NCBI GenBank assembly: GCA_020047875.1
Contig: JAIFNE010000080.1
Location: 1 to 10,541, forward strand
DNA: 10,541 nt
DNA from: Hydrogenophaga sp.
Lineage (GTDB): Bacteria > Pseudomonadota > Gammaproteobacteria > Burkholderiales > Burkholderiaceae_C
Direction: 5' to 3'
Positions 1 through 6,158 of the stretch are shown here, in pieces. The notes below the pieces were generated by a model, which did no database searches, was not told the DNA's origin, and saw nothing but the letters and a program-made list of their open reading frames with translations. The position numbers and the translations under genes are program-made. Position 1 is the first letter of the stretch, and every line of letters begins with the position of its first letter.

Positions 1-76
1 CCACCTGGTCGTCGGCCATGATCTCGGCGGCCAAGGCGTCGGTGCTAATCGGGGTCAGATTCCAATTACTTTGCAT
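1..76 (-). CDS. Partial leftward gene of unknown function (N-terminus only)
   Basis: An ATG on the minus strand at 76 opens a frame that stays open for 25 codons to the window edge, beginning MQSNWNLTPISTDALAAEIM. The codons are GC-rich like the neighbours. The bases before the ATG (GGTGA, read leftward) give only a weak ribosome binding site, and a perfect 10-bp hairpin lies just upstream at 85-112. I do not recognise the product, and 25 residues are too few to assign a family. It would be transcribed divergently from the toxin-antitoxin pair that begins at 200. The frame could be spurious, since short open frames are common in GC-rich DNA. Confidence 0.4.
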   Translation of the reverse strand, partial: MQSNWNLTPISTDALAAEIMADDQV

Positions 77-84
77 TTCACCAG

Positions 85-112
85 CCCGGCAACCAGGTGG
101 GGGGTTGCCGGG
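85..112. repeat. Perfect 10-bp inverted repeat (hairpin) without a T-tract
   Basis: CCCGGCAACC at 85-94 is the exact reverse complement of GGTTGCCGGG at 103-112, with an 8-base loop. Neither side carries a run of T in the matching direction (AAAAA sits five bases to the right, which for leftward transcription would be a T-run before, not after, the hairpin). It is therefore not a normal intrinsic terminator. It would fall in the 5' leader of the leftward gene starting at 76. Confidence 0.7.
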
Positions 113-148
113 TGCCCAAAAATGGCCTCGCGGTGCGTTGAATCCCCT

Positions 149-177
149 TTGACTTCTCGTACTTAAAAACGTACGCT
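149..177 (+). promoter_or_regulatory. Sigma-70-type promoter of the toxin-antitoxin pair
   Basis: TTGACT at 149-154 matches five of six bases of the -35 consensus. Exactly 17 bases later TACGCT at 172-177 keeps the three best-conserved bases of the -10 box (T, A and final T). A start of transcription near 184 would give a leader of about 16 bases before the antitoxin ATG at 200. Confidence 0.6.
158..175. promoter_or_regulatory. Palindrome in the toxin-antitoxin promoter, likely autoregulatory operator
   Basis: CGTAC at 158-162 and GTACG at 171-175 form an inverted repeat with an 8-base AT-rich spacer. It lies between the -35 and -10 boxes and covers the first half of the -10 box. YefM/Phd antitoxins repress their own promoters by binding palindromes with a GTAC-type core, so this is the natural candidate operator. 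Binding itself is inferred. Confidence 0.55.
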
Positions 178-199
178 CTTCCAGACCTCGGAGAACCTC

Positions 200-448
200 A
201 TGACCGCCACCACCCTCACCGCCAGCGAAGCCCGCGCCAACCTCTACCGCCTGATGGACCAGACGGCAGAGTCGCATCAGCCTGTGACCATCGTGGGCAA
301 ACGCCACGACGCGGTGCTGGTCTCTGCCGAAGACTGGCAGGCCATTCAGGAAACACTGCACCTGCTCTCGGTGCCGGGCATGCGCGAGTCGATCAAGGCA
401 GGCATGGCCGAGCCAGTGGACGGCTGCAGCACGGAGCCGGGCTGGTGA
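200..448 (+). CDS. yefM: Type II antitoxin, Phd/YefM family
   Basis: This 82-residue protein should neutralise the toxin encoded directly downstream and, with it, repress its own promoter. Its start, with TLTASEARANLYRLMDQ at about residues 5-21, is the typical Phd/YefM N-terminal DNA-binding and dimerisation segment. It is followed by the usual strand region (PVTIVGKRHDAVLVSAEDW, about 28-46) and a helical, acidic C-terminal tail that would wrap the toxin. Length fits the family. The ATG at 200 is preceded by GGAG (190-193) at six bases. The stop codon overlaps the toxin GTG start as GTGA at 445-448, so the two are translated in coupling. The promoter at 149-177 carries a palindrome suited to autoregulation. 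Confidence 0.9.
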   Translation: MTATTLTASEARANLYRLMDQTAESHQPVTIVGKRHDAVLVSAEDWQAIQETLHLLSVPGMRESIKAGMAEPVDGCSTEPGW

Positions 449-708
449 GCTGGGCCGTTGTATTTGCCAGGCACGCGCAGAAAGATGCGCAAAAACTCGC
501 CGCTGGTGGCCTGAAGGCAAAGGCGCAGGAGCTGCTGGCCGTGATCCGAGAAAACCCGTTTCAAAACCCGCCGCCCTACGAGAAGCTGGTGGGCGATCTG
601 GCGGGAGCGTATTCCCGCCGCATCAACATCCAGCACCGGCTGGTGTATCAGGTGCTGGAAGCGGAACACACGGTGAAGGTGCTGCGCATGTGGTCGCACT
701 ACGAGTAG
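445..708 (+). CDS. yoeB: Type II toxin, YoeB/Txe family mRNA interferase
   Basis: This 87-residue protein belongs to the RelE-fold YoeB/Txe family, whose members bind the ribosomal A site and cut mRNA. In E. coli YoeB the key residues are Glu46, Arg65, His83 and Tyr84. Here Glu46 (PPYEKL), Arg65 (IQHRLVY) and the final His85-Tyr86 are all present, so the toxin looks catalytically complete. The SRRINIQHRLVYQV block at about 57-70 is diagnostic. The start is GTG, overlapping the antitoxin stop by four bases, with GGAG at 433-436 eight bases before it. A rare start plus coupling should keep the toxin below the antitoxin level. It ends 48 bases from the stop of the opposing helicase gene. Confidence 0.92.
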   Translation: MSWAVVFARHAQKDAQKLAAGGLKAKAQELLAVIRENPFQNPPPYEKLVGDLAGAYSRRINIQHRLVYQVLEAEHTVKVLRMWSHYE

Positions 709-756
709 CGCACTGCATCAGGGTCAAGGGCATCAAGGACAGATATCGCCTTTGGC

Positions 757-2571
757 CTACAGGCGCGCAGCGAACTTGCCGCTCCCACTCGCCCCAATCA
801 CCAAGCGCTGCGTCGCCCGCGTAGCCCCCACGTAAAACAGTTTGGCCTCCTCACGCTCGTCTTCGCCCGGGGCGGGCATGTGGCCCGCGCCCACCAGCGC
901 CACCACTGGGAACTCCAGCCCTTTGCTGGCGTGCATGGTCAGCACCTTGATGGCGTCGGCCGCCGGGTTGAAGCTGCCCGCGCCTTTGCGCACCTGGTGC
1001 GGCAGGCCGCGCTGGCGCAACACGCCGGCGCATTCGTCCATCTCGCTGTAGTGCCGGCAGATGATGGCCATGTCGCCCCAGGCGTGTCCTTCCTGGTGGG
1101 CGGCACCCAGCAGCTCGGCCACGCGCGTGGCTTCGGCCCGCAAGCTGGGCAGGCGGATGATGAGCGGCGCTTCGCCGTCGCGCCCGCAGCTCACGGGCTT
1201 GAGCATGGGAATGCCGTCTTCGTCTTTGTCTTCGGCGGTCAGCAGATCGGCGGCCACGAGGCTGGCGGTCTGCAAAATTTGCCGCGTGTTGCGGTAGTTG
1301 ATCTTGAGGATGGTGGTGCGCCCCTGCGCCTGGATGCCCACGCTCTTGAAGCTGAACTGCTTGCTGCGGCTGCGCTCGTAGATGCTCTGCGCGTCGTCGT
1401 ACAGCACGAGCAGGCTGTTGGTGGCGGGGTCCACCATCTGGGTGATGAGCTTGAGCCACTCGGGCGCGAAGTCGTGGCCTTCGTCAATCAGCACGGCCTG
1501 GTATTGCCCGCTGGGGATCTGGCGGCGGTCCACGCCGCTGATGACGCGCTGGACCATGTCGGCCATCTTGTCTGATACCGACTGGTTGTTGGCGGGCAGG
1601 GTCTGACCAAAGGCAACGAGCTGGTCGCGGCACCATTTGTGAAAGTGCACCGCGTGCACGCGGTCGGCAATGCCTTTGGCGGCCATCACGCGAGCGAGCT
1701 GCTTGGCCAGCGGCTCGTTGTAGCAAAGCATGAGGATGGGTTTGCTGGCGGCGGTGTGGGCCTTGGCCAGGTGCTCGGCGCGGTAGGCCAGCAGCATGGT
1801 CTTGCCCGAGCCGGCCACCCCGTGGATCACGCGGTGCCCCTCACCCAGGCTGCGCGCCAGCTGCTCCTGCTGGATGTCCATCACCCGCATGATGCTGGGC
1901 AGCTCGGCGGCTTCGTCCGAATCATCAAAGAGCTGGTCGGTCACCGGAACCCGCACCTCGGGGAACATGATCCAGCGCACGCGGTCCATCTGTGGCAGCG
2001 ACATCATTCCCCCGCGCATGTAGGGGAACATTTCCCACATGCGGCTTTGCAGCGCCTCGGGCTCCACGTGCTCGCCCATCTCGTCCTGGCAAATGACGCG
2101 GTGCGGCTCGATGGCTTGGCCAAGTTCGGCCTTCTCGAACTGGGCCCGGGGGATGTTGGGCAGCACCACGCCGTAGCTCCACGGAAAGGCCAGCTTGCCT
2201 TGGTAGGGGCCTTCGCTTTGTACGAGTTGCGGATCGCGCTCCATGGCTTTGACCACCTGATGGGCATATTGCCGCGCCTGCTCCAGCGGGCTGGCAATGG
2301 TCTTGGGGCCGTTGTCGCCGTGGATGTCCCAGGTCTGTTTGTTGGCCTGAATCAGGGTGGAGAGCCGGAAGTCCTTGACCTCCAGGATCAGAATGCCCCG
2401 GCGCGGATGCATGACGACAAAGTCCGGGTGCTGGTGCTTGGGGCCCACGGCCACGTCGTACCAGAGCAGGTAGTCGTCGTCGAGCTTGTCTTCAAGCCGC
2501 TCCGCGGTGCGGCGTTCGCCCGGCGTCATGCGCGAAACGCAGCTGCCGAGGGCAGGTATCAGTGTGGCCAT
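757..2571 (-). CDS. NERD-domain nuclease/UvrD-like superfamily 1 helicase fusion
   Basis: The protein is 604 residues from the ATG at 2571. The N-terminal ~110 residues form a NERD (nuclease-related) domain with a PD-(D/E)xK-like core: Asp50 in HPDFVV, then Glu64 and Lys66 in LILEVKDF. The rest is a superfamily 1 helicase: Walker A GVAGSGKT at 251-258, Walker B LIDEGHDF near 361-368, YDDAQSIY at 391-398, NYRNTRQ at 425, TMHASKGLEF near 545-554 and FYVGATRA at 579-586. All core motifs are intact, so ATP-driven DNA unwinding or translocation with a possible nuclease is expected. A TTG at 2646 with AGGGG before it would add 25 residues, but homologues as I recall them start at MATLIP and the TTG lies in a hairpin, so the ATG is preferred although its own binding site is weak. 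It converges with the toxin gene. Confidence 0.88.
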   Translation of the reverse strand: MATLIPALGSCVSRMTPGERRTAERLEDKLDDDYLLWYDVAVGPKHQHPDFVVMHPRRGILILEVKDFRLSTLIQANKQTWDIHGDNGPKTIASPLEQARQYAHQVVKAMERDPQLVQSEGPYQGKLAFPWSYGVVLPNIPRAQFEKAELGQAIEPHRVICQDEMGEHVEPEALQSRMWEMFPYMRGGMMSLPQMDRVRWIMFPEVRVPVTDQLFDDSDEAAELPSIMRVMDIQQEQLARSLGEGHRVIHGVAGSGKTMLLAYRAEHLAKAHTAASKPILMLCYNEPLAKQLARVMAAKGIADRVHAVHFHKWCRDQLVAFGQTLPANNQSVSDKMADMVQRVISGVDRRQIPSGQYQAVLIDEGHDFAPEWLKLITQMVDPATNSLLVLYDDAQSIYERSRSKQFSFKSVGIQAQGRTTILKINYRNTRQILQTASLVAADLLTAEDKDEDGIPMLKPVSCGRDGEAPLIIRLPSLRAEATRVAELLGAAHQEGHAWGDMAIICRHYSEMDECAGVLRQRGLPHQVRKGAGSFNPAADAIKVLTMHASKGLEFPVVALVGAGHMPAPGEDEREEAKLFYVGATRATQRLVIGASGSGKFAARL

Positions 2572-2636
2572 CTGGCTTGTGTCTTGTTGTTTCCCTGGCA
2601 CACATGATGCCCGCTTTTGCCTGAGGTTCGACCATT

Positions 2637-2652
2637 TGCCTGCCAACAGGCA
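2637..2652. repeat. Perfect 6-bp inverted repeat upstream of the helicase gene
   Basis: TGCCTG (2637-2642) and CAGGCA (2647-2652) flank a CCAA loop. It lies 65 bases upstream of the helicase ATG and covers the alternative TTG start at 2644-2646. It could be an operator or a leader hairpin; nothing in the sequence decides this. Confidence 0.4.
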
Positions 2653-2668
2653 CCCCTACACTGACCCC

Positions 2669-2806
2669 ATGCGCCCCTCCCAAGCTCTCCACCTGCACCG
2701 CTCGCAAATCCGCAAAATCGCGATGCGCCACTGCGTGGCGGGTGTGAGTGACCTCGCCCCAGGACCCCGCATCCCCTATGAGCTTGCGCCAGCCAGCCGG
2801 CGTTGA
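2669..2806 (+). pseudogene. N-terminal stub of an MNT-type nucleotidyltransferase (antitoxin) gene
   Basis: The frame opens with ATG and reads MRPSQALHLHRSQIRKIAMR, which matches the usual start of MNT-fold nucleotidyltransferase antitoxins, partners of HEPN toxins, as I remember them (MRPS.AL..HR..IR.I...H). In intact homologues the next segment is a VFGS..G....SDLDLLV active site. Here the likeness ends after about residue 25 (near 2744) and unrelated residues follow to a stop at 2806, giving 45 residues in all. The catalytic GS...DxD block is missing, so it cannot be a working enzyme. No HEPN partner is visible. It lies divergently from the helicase gene. The identification rests on one short segment and is moderate. 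Confidence 0.5.
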
Positions 2807-2934
2807 TTGGCCAGCCGGCTCTCTTCGAACCGCATCGGGCTGGCGATGCCCACTGCAGGGTCGCATGATGTCGAAATCTGCAGCCACCTCCGCAAAGCAC
2901 CCCGCAAAGTGGGTCCATCGGTACCCTGCTGCGC
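2745..2934. other. Gene-free stretch between two nucleotidyltransferase remnants
   Basis: No convincing coding frame is seen. A 10-base direct repeat GCCAGCCGGC occurs at 2792-2801 and 2810-2819, eighteen bases apart, near where the first remnant loses likeness to its family. Short repeats of this kind can mediate deletions, but two copies remain here, so no deletion can be read from them. Confidence 0.4.
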
Positions 2935-3081
2935 ATGCACCCCGCCATCGCTCAACATCGCGCCTCCATCGCCGCCATCTGCCTGCGCTACCGCATCAGC
3001 CGGCTGGAGGTGTTTGGCTCGGCTGCGCGGGCAGACGACTTTGACCCCGCGAACAGCGACGCGGACTTTCTGGTGGAGCAT
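2935..3081 (+). pseudogene. Truncated second MNT-type nucleotidyltransferase (MntA-like antitoxin)
   Basis: From the ATG at 2935 the frame reads MHPAIAQHRASIAAICLRYR followed by LEVFGSAARADDFDPANSDA, then DFLVE. This is the start of an MNT-domain nucleotidyltransferase: Gly28-Ser29 of the GS motif and the Asp42-x-Asp44 metal pair are present. Full-length members run to roughly 95-105 residues and carry a third acidic residue and C-terminal helices. Here likeness stops at about residue 48 (near 3079) and the frame continues as unrelated sequence into the 3' end of the opposing hydrolase gene, ending only at 3294. The gene therefore seems cut off at its 3' side. It differs clearly from the stub at 2669, so two different family members have been broken side by side. 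Confidence 0.65.
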
Positions 3082-3127
3082 GGGATTGGCAAAGCGTCCG
3101 CCAATGGTGGATGTGACTCGCAACGCC

Positions 3128-3967
3128 TCACGCCCCCTTCTGCCGCCTGGGTGCGTTGGCCAGTAGCCAGGCGATGGTGTCCTTTTCTACCTTGTCCTCC
3201 AGCTGTCGGAAGCCGTGAAAGCCCAGCGGCCCGCAGGTGTCTGGGTGGTCGGTGCCGCCGCTGTAAGACAGCAGGCCCTGAACCGGGGCGTTGACAGCCT
3301 TGTCCATGGCCAGCTTGAGCATGGGGAAGGGGCAGTACTGGCAGTTGTCCTGCTCGTGGTGCACCCAGAGTACGGGCACCCTGATGCGCTCCAGGGGCTT
3401 GTCTGGCACGGTGCGCGTGGGCGGCTTGTCCGACAGGATGGACGCGGCCAGCACCACGGCGTCGGGAGCGTCGTCGCTTTGGCCGGTCTGCAGCGCGTAG
3501 TAGGCGGCTGAATGCGTGCCACGGCTGAAGCCCACCAGCCAGACGGGCAGCCGGGTCTGTTCGCGCGCCCAGCGGATGACGGCCCGCAGGTCGGTCACAT
3601 GGTCGGGCCGCTGGCGGTGACCGTCAAGGTACGGCGGCTTCAGCTTGTCAGAAGGGGCATCCACGACGATCACGTGCACGCCCTGGCGGGCGAGCGCCTC
3701 GCGGTTGCGCACGAAGAAGATGGTCTCGCCCCAGGGAATGCCGCCCCGGTCGGTGATCTGCATTCCGCCATGCCCGCCAGGCATCACCACCATGACCCCC
3801 TTGGCCGCTGGCGCCTGCACCCACAACACCCGCTGAGTCACGCCGTCGCGGGTGGGAATATCGTGAACCTGGTTGGTCTGCGCCCAGGCCGACGGCACCC
3901 AGAGTGCAAGCCAACCCAGGCACAACCATCGGCTCACGAGCCTGTGCAGACGGGACAACGCGCTCAT
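3128..3967 (-). CDS. Secreted alpha/beta-hydrolase
   Basis: The 279-residue protein starts with a classic signal peptide: Arg-rich start, hydrophobic core at about 13-25 and a likely cleavage after Ala29 (SAWA-Q), so it is exported to the periplasm. The mature part has an alpha/beta-hydrolase layout with nucleophile elbow GFSRG at 146-150 (Ser148), a probable acid in HHEQD (Asp207) and a probable base His241 or His251. VVMPGGHGG at about 60-68 fits the oxyanion-hole loop. Three cysteines (209, 212 and 245) sit near the acid and base and could form a disulfide. The substrate is unknown. The ATG at 3967 is preceded by AAGGAGGT (3975-3982) at seven bases, so strong translation is expected. It follows the broken hydrolase after dusA, and its tail abuts a decayed antitoxin gene. 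Confidence 0.85.
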   Translation of the reverse strand: MSALSRLHRLVSRWLCLGWLALWVPSAWAQTNQVHDIPTRDGVTQRVLWVQAPAAKGVMVVMPGGHGGMQITDRGGIPWGETIFFVRNREALARQGVHVIVVDAPSDKLKPPYLDGHRQRPDHVTDLRAVIRWAREQTRLPVWLVGFSRGTHSAAYYALQTGQSDDAPDAVVLAASILSDKPPTRTVPDKPLERIRVPVLWVHHEQDNCQYCPFPMLKLAMDKAVNAPVQGLLSYSGGTDHPDTCGPLGFHGFRQLEDKVEKDTIAWLLANAPRRQKGA

Positions 3968-3974
3968 GTCAAAA

Positions 3975-3982
3975 ACCTCCTT
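3975..3982 (-). promoter_or_regulatory. Near-perfect Shine-Dalgarno sequence of the secreted hydrolase gene
   Basis: Read leftward, AAGGAGGT stands seven bases before the ATG at 3967. It is the strongest ribosome binding site in the window and fixes the start of the gene. Confidence 0.85.
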
Positions 3983-4009
3983 AGGACATGGGATGTTCCT
4001 ACTTGGCCC

Positions 4010-4294
4010 TCACCGAAAACCAGTGTATGCGCAGGGCCGGTCGCTGCGGTCTGAATGGCCCTAGCCAGGCAGGTCGAGCGCCAGCACATGGCGGATCTTG
4101 CGGTAGTGGGCAAACAGCGGCGCCACCTCGGCCACCGAGGGCGCGGCGTTCACGCTGTGCACCAGCAGCAGCGGCAGATCGCCCGCAGCGTGCTCGGGCT
4201 CGGGCTCGGCGTGGTAGCAGGCGATCCTGCCGGCCGGCGTCTCAAGAAAAATCAGCTCGGCTGGCACGGCCAGCGGCAAGGCGGGCACGCTCAC
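4010..4294 (-). pseudogene. Broken alpha/beta-hydrolase gene with in-frame TAG, coupled to dusA
   Basis: A GTG at 4294 overlaps the dusA stop as GTGA (4291-4294), the mark of translational coupling. The frame gives 77 residues that resemble the first strands of a cytoplasmic alpha/beta-hydrolase: FLETPAGRIACYHAE, then PLLLVHSVNAAPS with the oxyanion-hole region, then HVLALDLPG. A TAG at 4061-4063 stops it where hydrolases normally continue with F/Y-G-x-SDRS. After the TAG the same frame reads GHSDRSDRP, so family likeness passes through the stop, which points to a recent nonsense change (TAC to TAG would do) or a sequencing error. Likeness then ends and a TGA follows at 4010-4012. The nucleophile elbow and the remaining two thirds of the enzyme are absent, so the gene is probably dead. 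Confidence 0.7.
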
Positions 4295-5331
4295 GCTGCC
4301 GCCAGTTCGGGTTCGTCGACCGCGTGCGCTTGCGCCATGGCCCAGACCTCGCGCGGCGGCAGGGGCTTGAGCCGGTGGTCGCTCCAGATCTGGCGCCAGC
4401 GCCGCGCACCGCGCAGGCCGTGGCGCAGCCCAAGCATGTGGCGCGCGATCGGATACCAGGGGCAACCGTCTTCGGCGTGGGCACGCTCCATGTAGTCGAC
4501 CATCTTGGCCTCCACCTCGCCACGGTCCAGCTCGCGCGGGGCGGCACCGAAAAAGCGGGCATCCCAGCCGGTGAGCAGCCAGGGATGGTGGTAGGCCTCG
4601 CGCCCGACCATCACGCCGTCCACCTGCTGCAGGTGCTCGGCGATCTGCTCGTCGGTGGTGATGCCACCGTTGACCGCAATGGTGAGCTGCGGGAAGTCGC
4701 GCTTGAGCCGATGCACCAGCTCGTAGCGCAGCGGCGGCACCTCGCGGTTTTCCTTGGGGCTCAGCCCCTGCAGCCAGGCGTTGCGCGCATGGACGATGAA
4801 CACGCCGCAGCCGGCCTCGGCCACGGTGCCCACGAAATCGCGCACGAATTCGTAGCTCTCGGTCTTGTCGATGCCAATGCGGTGCTTCACCGTGACCGGG
4901 ATCGACACCGCGTCACACATCGCCTTTACGCCATCGGCCACCGTCTGCGGCTCGGCCATCAGGCAGGCGCCAAACGCGCCGCGCTGCACCCGGTCGCTGG
5001 GGCAGCCACAGTTCAGGTTGATCTCGTCGTAACCCCACTGCTCGCCCAGGCGAGCGGCCTGCGCCAGCTCGCCGGGGTCGCTGCCGCCAAGCTGCAGGGC
5101 CACCGGATGCTCCTCGGCATTGAAGCGCAGATGCCGCTGAACACTGCCGTGCATCAGCGCGCCGGTGGTCACCATCTCGGTGTAAAGCAGGGTGCGCTGG
5201 CTCAGCAGCCGGTGCAGGTATCGGCAATGCCTGTCAGTCCAATCCATCATCGGCGCAATAGAGAGGCGCCAGGGGCTTGTTGGAGCGGTTTCTCCTATGA
5301 AAACCGGTGGATTCGGCTCGGTCTGATTCAC
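4291..5331 (-). CDS. dusA: tRNA-dihydrouridine(20/20a) synthase DusA
   Basis: This FMN enzyme reduces uridine to dihydrouridine at positions 20/20a of the tRNA D-loop using NADPH. The sequence shows the Dus TIM barrel: SIAPMMDWTDRHCRY near 24-38, TEMVTTGAL at 51-59, VALQLGGSDP near 77-86, INLNCGCPSDRVQRG at 104-118 with catalytic Cys110, VKHRIGID at 148-155, HARNAWLQGLSPKENR at 181-196 and VNGGI at 220-224 plus VMVGREAY at 240-247 for FMN phosphate binding. The HARNAWLQGLSPKENRE segment is typical of DusA rather than DusB or DusC. The start is placed at GTG 5331, giving 346 residues; no ATG occurs before the conserved barrel, and the ribosome binding site is weak. The frame stays open further upstream without conserved content. 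Its stop overlaps the broken hydrolase gene. Confidence 0.93.
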   Translation of the reverse strand: MNQTEPNPPVFIGETAPTSPWRLSIAPMMDWTDRHCRYLHRLLSQRTLLYTEMVTTGALMHGSVQRHLRFNAEEHPVALQLGGSDPGELAQAARLGEQWGYDEINLNCGCPSDRVQRGAFGACLMAEPQTVADGVKAMCDAVSIPVTVKHRIGIDKTESYEFVRDFVGTVAEAGCGVFIVHARNAWLQGLSPKENREVPPLRYELVHRLKRDFPQLTIAVNGGITTDEQIAEHLQQVDGVMVGREAYHHPWLLTGWDARFFGAAPRELDRGEVEAKMVDYMERAHAEDGCPWYPIARHMLGLRHGLRGARRWRQIWSDHRLKPLPPREVWAMAQAHAVDEPELAAA

Positions 5332-5389
5332 GCTGTTTTGCTCACTATTTGCGCTATTTCGTGCGGATGCTGCAGCGGGCGCTACAGCT

Positions 5390-5415
5390 GGTGCTACAAA
5401 AATCAATGTAGCACC
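5390..5415. repeat. 8-bp hairpin in the dusA upstream region, resembling a dispersed Comamonadaceae repeat
   Basis: GGTGCTAC at 5390-5397 and GTAGCACC at 5408-5415 form a perfect 8-bp stem around AAAAATCAAT. GCTAC also occurs just left of it (5381-5385). AT-rich loops with TAGC-type arms recall short repeats scattered between genes in Acidovorax and relatives; that likeness is from memory. It lies about 60 bases upstream of the dusA start. Confidence 0.5.
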
Positions 5416-5515
5416 CTTGTGGAAAGGATGGATGGGCCTCATGGGCCAGTCCAGGGTGCAAAGTCGCCGCGCCCTGCCATTGGTCTGGCGGGCCCTCGAG
5501 CACCTGGAGGGACGT

Positions 5516-6115
5516 TCAGTTGGGAACAGGAGGCGCCAAAAGTACCAGCATGAACCGCCCCGAGGACCGCTCTTGGCCAGCGCTGCACAGGAGCTTTCGA
5601 CCGTTGCCTGCTGGTTGCGCCAACTGCAGTTCGAAGGTCTCGGGCGCAGCCCCGGTGCGTGCCAGCGCAAGCATCTTGTGCAGTTGCTCGCCGCCGGGCG
5701 CCGAGAGGCGGCTTGCGAGCGGTCGGCCGAGCACTTCACTGGCATCAACACCCAGCAGGCGAACGCCTTCGGGGTTGATTTCGAACACCATGGTGGCCTC
5801 GTCGACCACCACAAGCGCAGCCGGCGCACCCTCCACCAGCGTCGTTCGGCGCATCAGGTCGCTCTCGAGCTCGGTACGGGAACGGCGCAGTTCATCGTGT
5901 TGCATGTCCACTTCGACCTGATGGACCTGAAGTTCATGCAGCAGTGCCAGGGCGTCAGCAGCCGTGGACCTCGAAGACGCGAGCTTGAACAACGCCGCCA
6001 TCGCCTCCGACGTACTGGCGCGCGCAAGATCCCTTCGAACACCGTCTGAGAGGTGTGCCGTCGCCTTCTCGCGCAGGTCCAACAAATAGGAAGAGTTGTC
6101 TGCTGGGTTTGACAT
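5516..6115 (-). CDS. Small stand-alone PAS-domain sensor protein
   Basis: The 199-residue protein has no membrane segment and no enzymatic output domain. Residues about 10-50 are helical; residues 55-90 form a coiled coil that includes LHELQVHQVEVDMQHDELRR, a segment known in front of PAS domains of many bacterial sensors (usual form ELxVHQIELExQNEELR). Residues about 90-195 form a PAS domain (EGAPAALVVVDEATMVFEINPEG and LLGVDASEVLGRPL). PAS domains bind small ligands or mediate contacts. With no kinase, cyclase or DNA-binding part, it probably acts by binding a partner, possibly the CheB/CheR protein encoded 43 bases upstream in the same direction. The ATG at 6115 is preceded only by a weak GAAAG. 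Confidence 0.82.
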   Translation of the reverse strand: MSNPADNSSYLLDLREKATAHLSDGVRRDLARASTSEAMAALFKLASSRSTAADALALLHELQVHQVEVDMQHDELRRSRTELESDLMRRTTLVEGAPAALVVVDEATMVFEINPEGVRLLGVDASEVLGRPLASRLSAPGGEQLHKMLALARTGAAPETFELQLAQPAGNGRKLLCSAGQERSSGRFMLVLLAPPVPN

Positions 6116-6158
6116 AAAAACTTTCAAAAATGAACGACCGCCTGGGGCGAGCCGCACG

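Noticed and set aside
85..112. Intrinsic terminator
   Set aside because: The stem is strong but no T-run follows it in either direction, and it sits before a start codon rather than after a stop.
1639..2607. Rightward open frame of about 320 codons opposite the helicase gene
   Set aside because: It is antisense to a gene with all helicase motifs intact and shows no family likeness of its own.
2572..2646. TTG start adding 25 residues to the NERD-helicase
   Set aside because: AGGGG is suitably placed, but the TTG lies in a perfect hairpin loop, the extra residues show no conservation I recognise, and family members as recalled start near MATLIP. It remains possible.
3085..3105. Terminator of the secreted hydrolase gene (ATTGGC-N9-GCCAAT)
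   Set aside because: The stem is only six pairs with a nine-base loop and no T-run follows on the leftward transcript.
3988..5553. Rightward open frame of about 520 codons opposite dusA
   Set aside because: It lies antisense to a clearly recognised dusA, is rich in Ala, Arg, His and Gly without any domain, and is explained by GC-rich codon bias leaving the opposite strand open.
5332..5829. N-terminal extension of dusA to 5829
   Set aside because: The frame is open but overlaps the PAS gene on the same strand and has no Dus-like content; the conserved barrel begins just after the GTG at 5331.
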